A DNA stretch of 64,000 bases from Lepraria neglecta (lineage: Eukaryota > Ascomycota > Lecanoromycetes > Lecanorales > Stereocaulaceae), in NCBI GenBank assembly GCA_033220425.1, contig CM065647.1, positions 4,774,001 to 4,838,000 of the forward strand, read 5' to 3'. The notes beneath the pieces were generated by a model. That model was not told where the DNA came from, ran no database searches, and worked only from the letters and a program-made list of their open reading frames with translations. How positions within the stretch are numbered: position 1 is the first letter of the stretch; the number at the start of each line of letters is the position of its first letter. Both the position numbers and the translations under genes were made by a program. This document shows, in pieces, positions 1 to 10,331 of the stretch.

Positions 1-1
1 A

Positions 2-568
2 TCACCTGAATCTCACTCCTACGTTGCAGAATTTGCCCGCCGCATCGGTGGATCAGCTATCACTTCTACCACCAAGCCCCCTTCTCCCTCAAAGGGACAA
101 CCCACACCCGAACCGACGAGCAAATCCACTCCATCCGGTGCAGCCATGATCCTCGACTATGGACCTGCCAACACAATCCCGACCTCCACCCTCCGCGGCA
201 TACGGTCGCACAAGCCCGTCTCCCCCCTCACAGACCCCGGCCTTGTCGACATCAGCGTCGATGTCGATTTCATGGCTCTGGCTGAGGCAGCACTAGCAGC
301 GAGTCCAGGAATAGAAGTACATGGGCCTGTGGAACAAGGATTCTGGTTGGAGAGCATGGGAATCAGGGAGAGGGGTGAGATGCTTTGTCGAGGATTGGAC
401 AAGGCTGGCGGACAAGAGGTTGAAGAGGCCAAGAAGAGAGTAAGAGGGGCGATTGAGAGGTTGATAGAAAGATGTGGTGGTGGCATGGGTAGGATCTACA
501 AGGCTCTGGCTATTGTACCTGAAAGAGGTGGAAAGAGGCCTGTTGGATTTGGTGGGGGCGTGGGCTGA
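2..568 (+). CDS. NDUFAF7: NDUFAF7/MidA-type complex I assembly methyltransferase, C-terminal part
   Basis: The frame is open from base 2 to the TGA at 566-568 (188 residues), so the gene starts before the window. The family is a mitochondrial SAM-dependent protein arginine methyltransferase needed for respiratory complex I assembly. What I see is its C-terminal half: an approach ending YVAEFARRIG, then AAMILDYGP, SLRGIRSHK, DPGLVDISVDVDF and the block VHGPVEQGFWLESMGIRERG. These match my memory of the family, in which the ILDYG and SLRGIR-HK segments are hallmarks. A Pro/Ser/Thr-rich insert lies at about residues 20-46. The SAM-binding glycine motif should lie upstream, outside the window. 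The family call is firm; the mitochondrial role is carried over from the family. Confidence 0.9.
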   Translation, partial: SPESHSYVAEFARRIGGSAITSTTKPPSPSKGQPTPEPTSKSTPSGAAMILDYGPANTIPTSTLRGIRSHKPVSPLTDPGLVDISVDVDFMALAEAALAASPGIEVHGPVEQGFWLESMGIRERGEMLCRGLDKAGGQEVEEAKKRVRGAIERLIERCGGGMGRIYKALAIVPERGGKRPVGFGGGVG

Positions 569-1071
569 CTGACTTACATGCTGGGACTGTGCAATACGCC
601 ATTATCACTCGTATGATGCTTCCACTAGAAATTGAAAGCTTGTGCAGGGAATGGTCCTCACTACAATATTAAAGTTCGGCCGCAATCCCAGCTACTGTAA
701 TGTTTCCAAGAGGTGAAGGGCGCAGAACCCAAGCTTCAATTCTGTTAACATTCTTTCGAGCCCAACTCTTGTTCTGGCCTCGCTGACAGATCGCAGTTCA
801 CAGTATTCTGCCTTCCCCATCCTGAATATATCTCTTTCAGAACTCCACCACGCCATATAGTATTGCGGACGAGTCAAATGCTCGAGGAAATAGCGACAAT
901 TACGCAACGGCCTGTTGATCTTACCGGCCTACGTTGTAGAATGCAGCTCGTACATGATGACAATCAAGAGATTGAATAGCGACCCCAAAGTACGGTCGAT
1001 TCCTTACCACCAAGGAGCCGTCGTCGTCAAGACCCACCGCCCAAGGACGGCAAACAGACAGTACAATTCTC
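569..1071. other. Intergenic, no gene seen
   Basis: This is the 3' flank of the complex I assembly gene, running up to the first recognisable 54-bp repeat unit. I see no gene, RNA or repeat in it. Confidence 0.5.
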
Positions 1072-1830
1072 CCTCATGGATTGGGCCCGGCCCGACACCC
1101 CTCCGTCAGTACAGCCAGAGCACGAGGACGTCCATCAAGCACTTCTACAAATACCTCCGTCTACACTTCTCCAGCAAGGAGATGTGCAATGGGGGCTTCG
1201 CGAGACACGTCCACCAGAATTACGACAGCAAGCGAACCTGCAACCGGCCCCCCGCAAGGAACCTATACTGCCACTGCAACGGCAAGCAAAAATGCGATGG
1301 GCGGTCCCGGAGACACTTGCATCAACAGCAGCTCAACTGGGGTTTCCGCTAGTACCTCTTCCCGCAACATTCGCGCGAATACAAGCAATGCAACTCAATC
1401 TACAATGGGCCCAGCCCGAAACACCTGCGTCAATGTTGACTTCTTACGAGATCTGGAATGGAACCACCACGACACACCTGCAACAGTACCAGAAACATAA
1501 TATATCTTACGGCAAGCCCTTCCCCTGAGGCCGATCCCCTCATAGATCATAGATGCCGTTCTACAATATCCTCTCCCCTCGACATCTGGACCTGCCCTAT
1601 CAATACATGCGGATATGCTACAGGCCCTCCCCTCGACACCTAGACTTACACCTTCAACGCATATGGATATACGATAGACTCTGCCCTCAATACCTACGGC
1701 AGCTCTTTCAACGCATGCGTGTATACAACGGACCCTCCTCCCAAGGCCTACACCTATGGTATCGATACCAAATGATATGCAGTCGGCTCCTCTCCCAAAG
1801 CCTACACGGGTACACTATGTCGTTCCGCAT
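1072..1830 (+). repeat. Degenerate 54-bp tandem array, plus orientation
   Basis: The stretch is built from imperfect 54-bp units. In one frame they read as 18-residue repeats: TGPPQGTYTATATASKNA, then MGGPGDTCINSSSTGVSA, later MGPARNTCVN and PPLDT at the same spacing. I estimate 12-14 units, the last ones (about 1600-1810) more decayed. Because the period is divisible by three, all three plus-strand frames are open together over about 1081-1352, so an open frame here is weak proof of coding. The same consensus (PP, then TYT) occurs on the other strand at 2690-4030. It may be a coding minisatellite or the relic of a repeat-protein gene. I do not recognise a named family. Confidence 0.75.
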
Positions 1831-2326
1831 CCGATTGGTTGTAAAGCTTCCACCACAGTTTGGATCTGCAAGACCTCCCCGTTGTACTAAAGGAATTTCT
1901 TGCGACGAAGAAGTCTACATCGAACACATGATGGGGATGTACGGGGCTGATAGATGGACTTGTGGTGCAGAGCCTGGCGTGAGCGGATTGGTATACGATA
2001 GGGACTCACGCAATATGATCTTTCTACGAAAACCTCAAGTCTTGATCCACATGACGACGCATGGAGGGGACTCGAAGGTAGACAGCATTATAAGACTCTA
2101 CGTCGACGTCGTCTACAACGAAGGCCATTGCAGTGAGCGGAGGTTTCGCGATAGGAACGAGTTCCTAAGCCATATGGGATTGTATGTACTCGCTGCAGGG
2201 GTTGGACCAGTACCTTTCGAGGTTCAGATTCTAGCTTGTTGGGCTCCGCGTAAGGGATCTACACATGTGAAGGACGAAGATGGACATGAGGAGCTCGAAT
2301 CTGAGGCAAACAGCAATATAATATAG
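1553..2326 (+). CDS. Hypothetical ORF running out of the repeat array, unrecognised
   Basis: This is a 257-codon frame. Its first 85 codons or so lie in the 54-bp array. The remainder (about 1818-2326) is unique sequence with no repeat period. The unique part has a mixed, globular-looking composition: several Cys (DRWTCGAEPG, NEGHCSERRF), aromatics and an acidic tail ending EANSNII. I know no domain that fits. If it is a gene, the repeats would be an N-terminal domain and the unique part a C-terminal domain. No intron, signal peptide or homologue is evident. The start is uncertain because all frames are open upstream. The alternative is chance open sequence between two arrays. Confidence 0.3.
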   Translation: MPFYNILSPRHLDLPYQYMRICYRPSPRHLDLHLQRIWIYDRLCPQYLRQLFQRMRVYNGPSSQGLHLWYRYQMICSRLLSQSLHGYTMSFRIRLVVKLPPQFGSARPPRCTKGISCDEEVYIEHMMGMYGADRWTCGAEPGVSGLVYDRDSRNMIFLRKPQVLIHMTTHGGDSKVDSIIRLYVDVVYNEGHCSERRFRDRNEFLSHMGLYVLAAGVGPVPFEVQILACWAPRKGSTHVKDEDGHEELESEANSNII

Positions 2327-2689
2327 CATAAACATAGCTGACAAAATACATCATCAAAGCAAGGAGCTGACAATCTGCGATAAGACCTGGGATGAGAGCT
2401 GAAGTTATGATAATTGATAATAGCAAGGAGCTGGGACTTTGGTACTTTTCGAGAGCGTGGAGTTGGATTATGATCATTTAATCAAACAGAAGAGCTGCCG
2501 TTTCGGCATAAAACTGAAGTGGAGAACTGGAATGGTGTAAAAAGGTCATCGCGAGGAGCTGAACTTTGGTCGTTTGGTTGGAATCAAAGCCAGAATTGAG
2601 TTCTAGGGTTGTGATGATGACCCGGCATTAGCGGGCTTGGTGCAGGCGAGGAGGGAGACGAACGGCAGCAGATTGTTCTGTAATATCGA
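2327..2689. other. Spacer between the two inverted arrays
   Basis: This is unique DNA between the end of the unique ORF and the first clear minus-orientation repeat unit. The element GGAGCTG recurs several times (about 2362, 2428, 2555), but I see no gene. Confidence 0.4.
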
Positions 2690-4030
2690 GGTTGGCCTAG
2701 GCGTAGAATGGAGGAACGGTTGTAGATCGGTCTGCGAAGGCGCTTTTGATGTAGGTACTGGCGGGAGGGGCCACTGCAGATTGACCTGCGAGGACACTTT
2801 TGATATAGGTTCCGACAAAAGAGGCTATTGTAGACTGACCTGCGACGTCCCATTTGGTGTAGGCATCGGCGGGAGGGACCATTGTAGATTGGCCTGCGAT
2901 GTCGCTTTTGGTATTGGTAGAGGTAAGAGCGGTGATTGCAGATTGGTCTGCGGTTCAGATATCGACATAGGTTGTGAGAGGAGTGGCTATTGCAGATCTA
3001 ATTGCATCCCCGAATCGGATATGTGTTAAAAGAAGTAGTTGTTGCAATCAAAATTGCGTTGCTGATGTTCAGTCAGCTTTGAAAGGAGTAGCTGTTGCAG
3101 ATCGAATTGCGTCCTTGATATGGGGTAGGTATGGAAAAGAGTGGCTATTGCAAACCTGATTGTATCGGTGACATGAAGTGGGAATTGAGAAAGTTGGCTA
3201 TTGCAAATCAGATTGCTTTAAATCTATTGAGTAAGCATTGAACGAAGTGGCTGTTGCAGAATTGATTACATTGCTAACATCGGATAGGCGTCGAAAGCGG
3301 TAGCCGTTGCAAATGCAGTTGCGGCTCGAAAATTTGTAAAGATAGCGCAAGGAAGAACTGTTGCAAATGCAGTTGCGCCTCGAAGACTTGTACAGATAGG
3401 ACAAGGAGGAACTGTTGCAAATGCAGTTGTATCATAGATGTTTGAATAGATATCGGAAGGGGGAGCAATTGCAGATTCAGTTGCACCGTGAAAACAAATA
3501 CAGATGTCGAAAGGGGTAAGCTGTTGCGGATCTATCTGCATCATGAAAACTTGTGCAGATGTCAATATCGGGAGCTGCTACAAGTCCAGTCGGATCGTGG
3601 GCATTTGTAGAGATGTAAAAGAAAGTGGTTGTTGTAGATCTGATTGAATTTTCAATATGATAGAGAGTAGCCGCTACCGATACAACTGCATCGTCGATTA
3701 TCAGGTCAGAGTGACTTCTACAGATGCAATTGCAATACGGGTTTTGGCGTTTGTCTTGAATAAAGTGGCTGCTGCAGAATGCTGATATCGGGAGAGATAA
3801 AATGCGGCAGATACAATTGCATTATTGAGATCAAGAGAGAGGAATTGCTGCAAATGCAATTGCATTGTTGTTGTTGGAAGTGGGTAGCCTTTGCGGACCC
3901 AATTGCATTTTGGATCTCGGTGTACGCATTGGAGGAAGTGGTTGCTACAAGTTTAAGTGCATTATCGAGATTGACATAAGTAGCTGCTGCACATTTAACT
4001 GCATTGTTACCTTTAGTATCGGCATAGGTG
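2690..4030 (-). repeat. Degenerate 54-bp tandem array, minus orientation
   Basis: I estimate about 24 units with a 54-bp period. On the plus strand each unit carries a core like TTGCAGATC.GATTGCG followed by GGTGTAGGTAT and a run of G/A. Read on the minus strand, the best units are 18-residue repeats such as PPASTYIKSAFADRSTTV and SFVGTYIKSVLAGQSAVA, the same PP-TYT consensus as the plus-strand array at 1072-1830. Units at about 2690-2960 are best kept. From about 3000 to 4030 they become AT-richer and uneven in length, with stops in the minus frames. The gradient suggests one-sided decay. Whether it ever coded for protein is open. Confidence 0.75.
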
Positions 4031-5993
4031 GTAAGAAAATCGGACCTAATCACTTGGCTGAAGCGATGGGCTGGGATTCTGGGAAGTAGCGTTGAATTAA
4101 TAACATCTGTCAGATTCGAGAACCATGTTGACAGATGTTCCCAAGTGAGATTCAGGACCTCAATTTCCAGTTTGGATGTTGCCCAGGCGGAGTTCGAAAG
4201 GATGAAACAAATCCCTGCTGGCCTAAACCTGCGACGAGGAAAGCGAGAAAGCAACTCGGAGGCACAGCCTTCAATTGGCAAGTACAAGGTGACCGTTCAG
4301 CTGCTGCGATTGACGCCTCTCGTATTACTTTCCGAGTGGTGATACTGCCATACTTAAATAGACATAGAGATAAGAATTCCACGTGGTGAGAAGTGGAGAA
4401 GGTTGTTCTTGCCTAGGACGGTTAATCATTGAGCAAGAATAAGCGAAGGGCTGAACTTGTGGCTCTGTGGAAGGATTCTAGAAGGCCCAGCATTGCGGAT
4501 AACATCTGAGCTGCTGACTGCTGACTGTGTTCGCGAATGAAAGAATAAAAGGATTGGCAGTACTCAGCACTTATGATGCGCGAAGCATTCCGCAAGGGAA
4601 CTTTCCCAAAAGTGCAATTGGTGAAGATGGAGGTTGATTTGCAAGCAAGAGAGTTCTGGCCCAAATTCCAAATGCTGCTGACAAAATCGTTGGCTGTGTC
4701 GTAATTCTTGGCCTTATTCGGCTAATGCATGCCAATAAATAAGCAGAATCAGATAAGATTCCTTATAGGAACAGGGCGTTAAGCCATGCGTGGTCCAGAC
4801 CTAGAAGCGCATCATTGCGCCAAGGCTCAAGACAAAGAAAGATTCCGCATCAACACAACGCTGCATGAACCCCGCTTGCATCAACAAGGCGATGCACAAT
4901 GCGTCGGAGTTGCTTACATCCATTGTGAAGAGTGAGCTCCTTGTGGCTTAGTGTACTGAGCAGTAGTAGTTGGCACGGCTAAACATTGCTGCAAAACTTC
5001 CCGGATCCGGCTCGTACGTGCGACGCTCGCTTTCGCTCTCGCATGCTACTACGAGTACATTGTATTGCTGCCTCGATGTAGACGTGTCGTCTGCGTCTGC
5101 GTCTGCGCCTTTAGGCTTCGACGCGGGCACAATTAAGTCGGTGTCTCCGTCGATGCGTGTGCCGCTCATCTCGATTGCAAAGACTCATATCTGCAGTAGA
5201 TTGTAAATGCGCAAAAGCAATTGACCAAATGCCGTAGATGATGGTGCAATATTGATTAGTCGTGCCGTGGTAGTATGAGGGGGTGAAAGAGTCATAGATA
5301 TATCATACCTTGAATTGGATTTCCAATCCTAAGGAGTCGGTAATCAACAACACGATCGGGAAGCGCCAAGATAGCACAGTGGAAGGATGAAACTTCCGTA
5401 ACCGTGATGAAGCAACATTTAGTACTGCTGATGGAGCGTTGCAAGGGACTCGCAATCCATGCGCAGTCGCACTGCAATTTGCGCCCAGTGCGAAATACAG
5501 CTGCCTAAGGGCCAAGACGCGGGGCTTGTCGGTGAACAGGCAATTACTGCACTTGGTGGTGACTCAGCCCTGCTGTTAGCATGAGAAAGTCGGCATTCAC
5601 ATCTCACCGCTCGGCTTCTTCGCAAGCTTACACATCAGCAACCCCCAATCAGATCACTAATTGCGCTTCTGACCACGTTGTCTGACGGCAGGAATTGGTG
5701 AGAAGCTTTTTCGGGGCGCCCTCCATTCCTTTGTCCGATGGCTCCATGAAACTCCGTTACGTTCGGAGCTTAGGTGGGATTTGGAACCGAACCACATTGC
5801 ACATGAAAACATAAAGAAGCCATGTATCCTCCTGTCAGCCCCCATCCTAACCTCAGACATCTCACAATCAAACATACAATAATAATAACAAAGGAAATCA
5901 TATCTTTGCAAATACCAATCTTGACATTTATTGGTCAATCCCACCTTACTGCCTGATTGACTCACAGGCAAATATCCCACCAAACCATACAAG
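4031..5993. other. Gene-poor intergenic region
   Basis: No gene could be supported on either strand. A short hexanucleotide run of GCGTCT type sits at about 5087-5109. The last 150 bases are probably promoter and 5' UTR of the next gene: CA-rich and low in G just before its ATG. Confidence 0.5.
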
Positions 5994-6806
5994 ATGTCTT
6001 CAAGCCTCCGAAATCAGGTCGCTCTAGACACAACACCGGTAACACAAATCACCAGAACATCTACTTCATCACCACGACAGAAGAAGCAAAAGATGACTCT
6101 CACCCAAACTTACTACGTCGCCCACACCGCCCGCGGCAAGCTCTCCAAGGAGGCTGCCAAGGCCGATCATGACCTCCGTCTCTTAGTTGGCCATGCCAAC
6201 CTGCTCGACGGCCTGATGCTCGACCTTGCACATGCTGAGGAAGAACAAGAGAGCTGGTTCAACCAGAGCGTCAAGAGCAACACCAAGGCAGCCGAAGAGC
6301 CCAAGCACATCCAATGGGCAGACACCATCCCAGAAGAGGTTGAAGAGGCCATTGAGGAGGAATTCTACGCAGACAGCTCGGACAGCGACTCAGACTCTGA
6401 CGATGAGGAGGAAATGTCGTACGCACAGCCAGCACCACGAAAGGCAGCCCAGGCTTCAACTACCTTCTCCGCCATTGAAGTCGACGAAGAAGATGAGGAT
6501 ATGACGGACGATGACTTTGAAGACGATCTCGCCCTCACACGCACATCCTCAATACATCCACCAGAGCTACTCCATGACTCAGATTCGGATTCAGAGGACG
6601 ACTCAATGCCACCGTCACCACCACAAACGGAGCTTCAGCTCGACGCCTTCTCAGAAAAACAACGGCAAGCTATCGCTACAACCAGCTTCTACCAGTCAAA
6701 TAAATCAGATTCGCCAGCCTCATTACCAGAGTCGGATCAAGCATCCTTCTTCGATGAAGGGTACTACCTCCCTCAACGGCAACAAACAGCCATTGCCGCC
6801 TACTAG
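5994..6806 (+). CDS. Conserved fungal acidic protein of unknown function
   Basis: A single exon of 270 residues. The conserved-looking core is near the N-terminus (about residues 34-100): YYVAHTARGKLSKEA, then DHDLRLLVGHANLLDGLML and AEEEQESWFNQSV. I remember this pattern from uncharacterised Pezizomycotina proteins. The rest is low complexity: acidic Ser/Asp/Glu tracts (DSSDSDSDSDDEEE at about 127-140) alternating with Pro/Ser-rich stretches. It has no signal peptide and no membrane segment, so it is probably cytosolic or nuclear. An alternative start at 6093 (MTLTQTYYVAHT) would begin right at the conserved core and is equally plausible. Function unknown. Confidence 0.75.
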   Translation: MSSSLRNQVALDTTPVTQITRTSTSSPRQKKQKMTLTQTYYVAHTARGKLSKEAAKADHDLRLLVGHANLLDGLMLDLAHAEEEQESWFNQSVKSNTKAAEEPKHIQWADTIPEEVEEAIEEEFYADSSDSDSDSDDEEEMSYAQPAPRKAAQASTTFSAIEVDEEDEDMTDDDFEDDLALTRTSSIHPPELLHDSDSDSEDDSMPPSPPQTELQLDAFSEKQRQAIATTSFYQSNKSDSPASLPESDQASFFDEGYYLPQRQQTAIAAY

Positions 6807-7850
6807 CTGGAATTTACGATTTGGTTGATGACAGCGATTCAGCGAAATACCCAAGCGCATTGAACGAATGCTTGTACAAAAAATTTCTTTGGATGGATTT
6901 GGACATATACTCTACTCAGGCCTACGGGCCATTACAACGGGGAGGATTGAGGAGGTTGCTACATTGCATGACATTGGAAGAGGAGGAAAATTAGCTACTG
7001 TTCTCCCTCATACAGAGGTTGAGACCCTCAGATAATACAAAGAAACGTTCAAAACTATCACCATCCATCCATCTATTTGCACTTGCAATTGACGTGTTCG
7101 TGATTCAACCCACCCATAATGATTCATTCCATTTGCACAATCTCCTCTCTTCCGACGTCGCTCCCAATGATTCATCGCTGTGCATGAACAGACCGCTCCC
7201 CACATTGCTCCCGCACATCATGCATGGACATAATCGTAATTACCCTCGTTACCTCCGCTATTCTCCGAAAATGATGATTCACACACCACACCTGACACAA
7301 TTTGCGGAAACGTAGCAAGTTCCCGGAGCCGAAGAGTTAGATGAACTAGGGCCTGTCGGATTGATCTTCGTCCGACTGATCGTCTGCTGGGGCCACAATC
7401 GTCACCTCCTCAGCATTCACCAAATCAGGTAGCACTTGCAGAAGTCAGAATGCACAAACTGGCGCCCTAATTATGCGCAATAGTGTTGGTGCCATCTAAC
7501 ATTGTTGCCAAGCAGACATGTTCACCCTACCCCACATCATACTCTGATTTTTCTGAGTATACGTTTCTCTTTCTCCGTCGCATGCCTATCTCTCATATCC
7601 AATGCTGGGCTCATGACTCTAGGTTCCTGGATATGCATCAAGTGACATGTCTAACCTCTGAACCGAAGCCGTCCGAGCTCTTGGACTAGCTTCTACCAAC
7701 CCGCGTCTACCTATTAGAGCACAAAGAAAAGTGGCTTGCAAGCCTCCCCCCACCACTGACATTTCCGAAGTCCTCTCGGATAGTTCTACGACCGCATCCG
7801 AAGCCATCCTAGGTTGCCAACAAGCGTACCGGTCTGGCGGCCATCAAGCC
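6807..7850. other. Intergenic / upstream region of the universal stress protein gene
   Basis: No gene seen. The open frame of the next gene runs back to a stop at 7659-7661, but its first in-frame ATG is at 7851, so the sequence before that is best read as 5' UTR and promoter. Confidence 0.5.
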
Positions 7851-9912
7851 ATGTCTCAGTCGTCCTCTCCCACCTCAGGCCCCTCCCCCAAGTCCTCTTG
7901 CCCCGACTTGAAAGCTCCCTCTATATCATCGCAGACTGTGCCGGAAGACGAAGAGGTGACAGAGAGGGTGTCAAGACCAAGGTTGGCCTTCGCTGGGGCC
8001 GGCATCCCTAGAGCTTCGAAAGATGAACGACGGTCCTCTATACAGTTCGCTCCAAGCACGGAGACGCCTGTGCGTGATTCGAGGCAGAGAATACCTTCTT
8101 TGAAATTGCAGAGACGAATGTCCTCACCTCCACCGCCATCGTAAGTCGTGACTTCCACTTCTGTTTGTCTCTTGCCGTCGTGATGCTGGTTCCCCAGCTC
8201 TTTCTCGTGCGCCCCTTCTCTTTCCCAAACTACGATATCTCTCAATTGCATTGGCAGAAATGATTCGACATCCCGCCTGTGTCTTGTGTTTGAGGCCTAT
8301 TTGAAAGTTCATACGCATAAATCCCTGCCACGAAAGGCAGCATGGCACCCTCACCAAACAAGGCCTCAGAGGCAGCTAAACAATTGGTACCCTCCCCAGA
8401 CAAGGTATCGAAGGCAGCCAAGCGCATCGGTGCAACAGCCTCGGATCTCTTTCAGGACGAGGTGATCAATAAAGTTCTGCCTAAATCGAACTACGAGCGG
8501 TTGTCTGAGGTCAGGTGTAATACGGCCCCAGACCATACACTACCTGACAGAGCCTCTAATGATGAGGACGCGCCCTATCTCCCTTACGCAATGTTGTCTC
8601 GAATTGTTTCTGGTGACAGCGATATGCCTGGTGTCTTCTCTAATAATGAAAATATATTGCGTCGTGCTTCTGATGATCAGAACACGCAATCTGACAAGGT
8701 CTCTGATGGCAGTACCTACCAAACACGCATCGGCTTTGATACCTTCGACAACAAGAACGCCAGCGATTTCTCCTTTACCATATCCTCCAAACACAAAGAC
8801 TACAAATACACCCGGCGCTCGCGCACCTTCCTCTGCGGCAACGATGAGAACGACTACTCCGAGTTCGCTCTCGAATGGCTGATTGAAGAATTGGTCGAGG
8901 AGGGAGATGAGATTGTCTGCCTCCGCGTCCTTAGCCCAGACAGCAAGATCAACAGCGATGCTAGCATACAAAAGGGCAAATACAGGGACGAGGGCCGCAG
9001 GTTGCTCCAACATCTTCAGGCGAAGAATGACGACGACAAAGCCATCAATCTGATCCTTGAACTGGCAGTGGGCAAAGTTGAGGAAACAATACAACGCATG
9101 GTAAGCCCTTTACGCACTCATCGTCCGTACAAACTCTAGACCTATAGCTGGCTTTCGAGTGATCTGTATGCTGACGTCTTCACCAGATCGAAACGTACGC
9201 CCCAGCCTGCCTAATAGTAGGCACCCGCGGCCGTTCGCTAGGTGGCCTTCAAGCTCTGCGTTCCGGCTCCGTCAGCAAATACTGTCTACAAAACTCACCG
9301 GTCCCCGTCGTTGTCGTGCGCCCTGAAGATAAGCGCAAGAAGAAGAAGACTAAGCGTCTTGCAGATTCGAAACGCCAGGGCTATAATTCCATACTGAGAC
9401 AGAGCAATGCCAGTGGCAGTGGCAGTGGAGCGTTGGATTCGCAGCAATCCGGTGGCAAGGCCAGCGAGACTGAAGCCACAGCGGTGGCGAAGGCGATCGG
9501 TTTGAATGAAGGTGCTTTTGGTGATTGGAAGGGTTTCGACAAGAAGGAAGATACTGCCGATGGAGGTGAAGAGATTGGCACACCGCTCAGCAAAGCAAGA
9601 ACAAGCGGGACTACTAAGGAGGACATGGCTTATTTGACGGAAACTCCGAGCCCGGAGGGGCCGCTGTTAGCTATGAATGATGACGATACGGAGGACGTGC
9701 CGGAGATGGAACTGGGGAGTCCGTTGGTGAAGAATGCTGGAGAAGATGAAGGGGGGGAGAGGAAGAGCGAGAAAACCGGAGAAGGGAAGAGTGAGGAGAA
9801 GGCTGGAGAGAAAGGCGTAGGGATAGAGGATATGCAGGAGTTGCAGGCTTCCTACCCATCAGATGAGGAAGCTGAGGCTGGCAAGGGAAAGAGTAAGGAG
9901 AGGGAGGTTTGA
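7851..9912 (+). CDS. Universal stress protein (UspA-fold) family, fungal long form
   Basis: Exons 7851-8140, 8341-9100 and 9187-9912 give 591 residues. The introns use GTAAGT..CAG and GTAAGC..CAG. Exon 1 is a disordered Ser/Pro-rich leader ending RRMSSPPPPS. The USP fold starts near TRIGFDTFDNKNASDF and FLCGNDENDYSEFALEW, and it ends with the nucleotide-binding signature VGTRGRSLGGLQALRSGSV and SPVPVVVVRP, the G-2X-G-9X-G(S/T) pattern of ATP-binding USPs. A long acidic/Lys tail follows. I chose 7851 (MSQSSSPTSG) because no in-frame ATG lies upstream before a stop. Oddly, about 124 residues at the start of exon 2 (8341-8712) are not in the homologues I remember; see findings. Such proteins bind ATP and are linked to stress responses. 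Confidence 0.88.
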
Positions 9913-10331
9913 GCGTGGGTTCCCAATAGATCGATGGGAGGTTCTGGGTGAACACAGCATTACACCTTTAATGATACCAAGTGTTACACAAGTTTATGAT
10001 AGCATGCAGAGTACCTAGAAATATAGCAGCGTCTCTCTAGCAAACTTGCAATATAGAAAATGGCAAGGGTAGTGTTCTCCGAATTTGCCTCGCATTGTAG
10101 AATGCTCTAGATGTCGAGTTACTTAGTGTCAATAATATTCTTCTGGGTACTGGAAGAAAGAAAATTAGCTGTAGAGCTACGCAATGATGGCTACGGGAAA
10201 ATGCACAATGGGTGAAATGTGAATCAATATCCCTTCAAAGGGCCTCCCAAAATTCTAACTCTAATCATACCATTTCATACCACATAACCACCTAACCCTA
10301 TCCACCCCGGGGCCCCTGGGTGCACGTCTCC
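9913..10331. other. Convergent 3' flanks
   Basis: This lies between the stop of the plus-strand stress protein gene and the stop of the minus-strand membrane protein gene. It should hold both 3' UTRs. Nothing else seen. Confidence 0.5.

Noticed and set aside
4948-5206. Open frames on both strands with Asp/Ala or Ser/Ala runs
   Set aside because: They arise from a short GCGTCT hexamer run, not from a gene.
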